DNA of 64,000 nucleotides, from positions 2,489,001 to 2,553,000 of the forward strand of contig NZ_CP045798.1 of assembly GCF_000746025.2 (NCBI RefSeq). Reading direction: 5' to 3'. Position 1 is the first letter of the stretch. Each line of letters starts with the position of its first letter. The notes under the pieces are model-generated. The model made no database searches. It was given only the letters and a program-made list of their open reading frames with translations, and had not been told where the DNA came from. Source of the stretch: Thermanaerosceptrum fracticalcis. Lineage in GTDB: Bacteria > Bacillota > Peptococcia > DRI-13. The translations under genes were made by a program, and so were the position numbers. This document shows, piece after piece, positions 61,598 through 64,000 of this stretch.

Positions 61598-63010
61598 CTA
61601 TCGTTCTAAGTAGCGTAAGGGATTCTGGTGTTCTCCGTTAATCCTCACTTCAAAATGGAGGTGAGACCCTGTACTGCGTCCTGTTGAACCTACTTTGCCG
61701 ATGATGCTGCCCCTGCTTACCCGTTGTCCAATACTTACATCAATACTGGACAAGTGAGCATAGCGGGTAGTTAAGCCCCGGCCGTGGTCAACCACGATAG
61801 ATTTACCGTAATGTCCATCCCAGCCAGCTTCAAGAACAACACCATCTTCTGCGGCATAGACGGGGTCTCCCGTCACACCGTCAATATCTATACCGGTATG
61901 AAACTCTCTTCCTCGCTTACCATAGCCGGAGGTTATCCTGTCCCTCGTAGGCCAGCCTAATATACCGCTGCCGCCGTCGCCCCGGGACGCTACCATCATC
62001 TTGGTTCCTCTCACCACAACACGGCTGATGGGCTGCAACAGAACCTTTTCGGCCAGGGTTTCACGGGAAGTTTCCACGCCATTGGCCTTGGTGATGCGAT
62101 ATGTAACCTCACGGGAACCATAGGCCCCTTCCTGTTTTACACTTTGCTGTCCCCGCCACAGGCTGGAGTCACTCTCATACTGGGTGGGATAAGGTATCTT
62201 CTCCTCCACAGTGGTTGTCACTATAGACACCACAGTAACAAGGGGCTCTGATTTTACCAGATTGAGCTTCTGCCCTATTTTTAGGAACTCACTTTTCATC
62301 TCCGGGTTGGCTTCTTTTAACTGGGCTACTGTCATATTGTTGTCCCGGGCAATAGTCCAGAGGGAATCACCATTCTTTACAGTATATTGAGAAGCTTTGG
62401 CCAATCCCTGCATCATGATTTCTGCCGCTTTTTCCGGGGTCTTTAATTCCCATAAAAGAGCCTCCGCGGCCACTATCTTAACTTCTTCGTTAAAAGCCAT
62501 TTTCTCAACGGTTACATTACTGCCCTCAGGCAAGTAGTTCTTTTTTAACAGTTCCAAGGCGGCCTGCGCTCCTTCTTCACTGGCCAAATAGAGCGCTGGT
62601 TTGTCATTGACAGTAATAGACCAGCTCTTAACTGTCCAGGCCAACTTTTCCTTGAGTAAGGTAACCAACTGCTGGTCATCCAGAGCCTTGTCTTCCCTTT
62701 TAGCCTTTTCTGCATCATAGCTCAGCTTGGTAGTAAATCCGCTGATACTAATTCCATATTGTTTTTCCAGTTCACTTTTGGCTTTAGTTAAGGCTTCATT
62801 AACCTGACCTTCATTAGCCACTACAGCCAGAGGCTCATCATTAGCCAAAAGTATTACAGGTTTACCGCCGGTTGTTATGTAAAAGATACTGGTTATCAGT
62901 AGAAGGAGACCAAATATCCATAATCCTTTGTGACGAATGACTTGAGGCCAGGCAGGTAAAGAATAGGGATGCAAATTTTTTAAACGAGCCAATACCGCAT
63001 TTCCTTTCAT
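61598..63010 (-). CDS. M23 metallopeptidase with LysM and G5 domains
   Basis: A 470-residue cell-wall hydrolase. An N-terminal membrane anchor (about 30-47, GLWIFGLLLLITSIFYIT) is followed by a helical region. LysM (about 213-258, YTVKNGDSLWTIARDNNMTV), G5 (about 265-345, ...EKVLLQPISRVVVRGTK) and the C-terminal M23 domain come next. Zinc ligands lie in FHTGIDIDG and GSHLHFEVRING, with the second His set in RYAHLSS. It should be an endopeptidase on peptidoglycan cross-links, or a scaffold. AGGGAAAA precedes the ATG. The 370-bp gap upstream holds only a terminator. Confidence 0.93.
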   Translation of the reverse strand: MKGNAVLARLKNLHPYSLPAWPQVIRHKGLWIFGLLLLITSIFYITTGGKPVILLANDEPLAVVANEGQVNEALTKAKSELEKQYGISISGFTTKLSYDAEKAKREDKALDDQQLVTLLKEKLAWTVKSWSITVNDKPALYLASEEGAQAALELLKKNYLPEGSNVTVEKMAFNEEVKIVAAEALLWELKTPEKAAEIMMQGLAKASQYTVKNGDSLWTIARDNNMTVAQLKEANPEMKSEFLKIGQKLNLVKSEPLVTVVSIVTTTVEEKIPYPTQYESDSSLWRGQQSVKQEGAYGSREVTYRITKANGVETSRETLAEKVLLQPISRVVVRGTKMMVASRGDGGSGILGWPTRDRITSGYGKRGREFHTGIDIDGVTGDPVYAAEDGVVLEAGWDGHYGKSIVVDHGRGLTTRYAHLSSIDVSIGQRVSRGSIIGKVGSTGRSTGSHLHFEVRINGEHQNPLRYLER

Positions 63011-63200
63011 TTTTCCCTAAAGGTGCTCCTGGAAGCAGGACTAAGAATGTGGCATATCCGCCTTTAGGGCTCCTCACCTTCCTTCCTTATATGCGTTATT
63101 TTTTATTGTATGCCTGAACCGGTATTTTCGGCATAACCTAGTACAAAATAAGGAGAATGTCCCATTTCAGTTCAGGCTAAAAAACTTTTGCGGCAAAAGA

Positions 63201-63225
63201 AAGCTTGGCCTGAGAGCCAAGCCTT
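63201..63225 (-). terminator. Terminator after the SCIFF maturase gene
   Basis: AAGGCTTGGC / GCCAAGCTT stem on the minus strand followed by TCTTTTGCC; about 155 bases behind the stop codon. Confidence 0.65.
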
Positions 63226-63381
63226 AGAGACGGCATATGGACTATTGACAGTGACAAGCTAATTATAGCACAAACCGCCAACTTGTTACAACAGTCAGCT
63301 TGGGCTGCCGGCAGATTTTTCTTCGCCTTTCCTAGAAATCTTTTTACATATTTTTGCCAATGGCAAGCCTTTTTTAAACAT

Positions 63382-64000
63382 CTAGGCCGGATGGCGTTCC
63401 TCACTGCATTTTACCTGCAGGAAAATAGCGCATTCCAGCCGCTTCTTTTCCAGCTCACAACCCAGACTGTATGGTTTAAAAATATCCTGGTTAAAATTAT
63501 AGGCATTAGCGTGGCAGCCCCCGCTGCAAAAGAAACGGGCCCAGCACTGGCGGCAGGCTGCTTTATTGAGCACATGGGCAGACTGGAACCTCTTACCCCA
63601 GGAAGTATTGGTAATACCCTCCTCTACACTGCCCAGCTTAAATTCCTCTTTACCCACAAACTGGTGGCAGGGGTATAAATAACCTTCCGGTGAAACGGCC
63701 AGGTATTCATGACCGGCACCGCAGCCTGATAAACGCTTGGGTAAACAGGGTCCCTTATCCAGGCTGATATTAAAGTGGAAAAAATTAAAGGGCTGTCCCT
63801 GCCGGTAAGCCGCCAGCCAGGCTTTCGTCAACAGTTCGTATTGTTCCTTAAGTACGGGCAAATCTTCATCCCTTAAGGCATAATCATGTTCAGGTGAGGC
63901 TACCACAGGCTCTACGGACACCTGGTTAAAGCCTTCCTCTACCAGGTGAAGAACGTCCCGGCAGAAATCCAGGTTGAAACGTGTATACGTGCCCCTGACA
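63382..64000 (-). CDS. Thioether-forming SCIFF peptide maturase (radical SAM), C-terminal part
   Basis: The last 205 codons of a gene that continues beyond the window. The region contains VRGTYTRFNLDF, FNQVSVEPVVASPEH (end of the radical SAM barrel) and the SPASM domain: GCGAGHEYLAVSPEGYLYPC, ...ACRQCWARFFCSGGCHANAY..., a final Cys in YSLGCELEKKRLECAIF. These match the CteB-type enzymes that make sulfur-to-alpha-carbon thioethers in the small SCIFF peptide. The radical SAM CxxxCxxC and the precursor peptide would lie to the right of position 64000. Confidence 0.87.
   Translation of the reverse strand, partial: VRGTYTRFNLDFCRDVLHLVEEGFNQVSVEPVVASPEHDYALRDEDLPVLKEQYELLTKAWLAAYRQGQPFNFFHFNISLDKGPCLPKRLSGCGAGHEYLAVSPEGYLYPCHQFVGKEEFKLGSVEEGITNTSWGKRFQSAHVLNKAACRQCWARFFCSGGCHANAYNFNQDIFKPYSLGCELEKKRLECAIFLQVKCSEERHPA

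Noticed and set aside
63011-63180. Possible c-di-AMP (ydaO) riboswitch before the M23 peptidase
   Set aside because: Such switches often precede cell-wall hydrolases, but the conserved blocks are not present.

Overview
The window comes from a spore-forming, anaerobic, low-to-mid-GC Firmicute of the class Clostridia, probably a Peptococcaceae-like lineage. Supporting genes are sleB-ypeB, a Spo0F-like regulator, a GerPC-like protein, rpoE (delta), a flavodiiron protein, metF, a SCIFF-peptide maturase, a T-box, a lysine riboswitch and the walJ-htrA-rlmH block typical of Gram-positives. The genus cannot be named from sequence alone. Almost all genes lie on the minus strand; the exceptions are a GerPC-like gene, vanZ, metF and a DUF4392 gene.

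Layout. 1-13 kb: end of fba, a Zn-finger protein, Spo0F-like regulator, femX-alr, argS-rpoE-pyrG, sleB-ypeB, two membrane proteins and a YeiH-type exporter with a separate 31-aa partner. The gaps here hold an unusual mosaic of degenerate 7-bp tandem repeats. 14-20 kb: a secreted stalk-domain/SH3 protein, flavodiiron protein, small sporulation-type and Zn-ribbon genes, a frameshifted IS110 transposase, and a c-di-GMP-I riboswitch followed by a 35-codon membrane peptide gene. 20.5-41.5 kb: a Wzy-type exopolysaccharide locus. Sugar supply comes from pgi, galU, pgcA, galE, manC, gmd and fcl (UDP-Glc/Gal and GDP-fucose). Priming and assembly come from a sugar transferase, one GT4, a pyruvyl transferase, Wzy, a ligase-TPR protein, Wzz/CpsD/CpsB and a MurJ-type flippase. 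Its 25-33 kb core is visibly AT-richer and carries a dead integrase fragment.

41.6-43 kb is the most unusual stretch. A roughly 300-bp unit encoding a Com-like zinc-ribbon protein is duplicated around an IS110 remnant, and the distal copy sits behind a c-di-GMP-II riboswitch with terminator. 43-50.5 kb: lysA under a lysine riboswitch, divergent metF, DUF4392, adjacent nitrilase and GNAT genes, ywgA- and ywfO-like genes. 50.6-53.4 kb: ilvA with an isoleucine-type T-box, and a REP-associated tyrosine transposase (RAYT) flanked by inverted REPs, with a dead RAYT tail and further REPs nearby. 53.4-64 kb: rlmH, CxxH/CxxC protein, htrA, walJ, two membrane/secreted zinc peptidases, a four-BON protein, trxB, a CoA-binding protein, a LysM-G5-M23 peptidase and a partial SCIFF maturase.

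The strongest candidate for something undescribed is the pair of loci in which two classes of c-di-GMP riboswitch precede tiny proteins (a 35-aa membrane peptide; Com-like ribbons). Both loci are followed by the same covarying hairpin and both sit beside IS110 material. Second is the intergenic heptanucleotide mosaic. Third is the RAYT/REP family, caught with live, dead and coding-sequence-invading copies.
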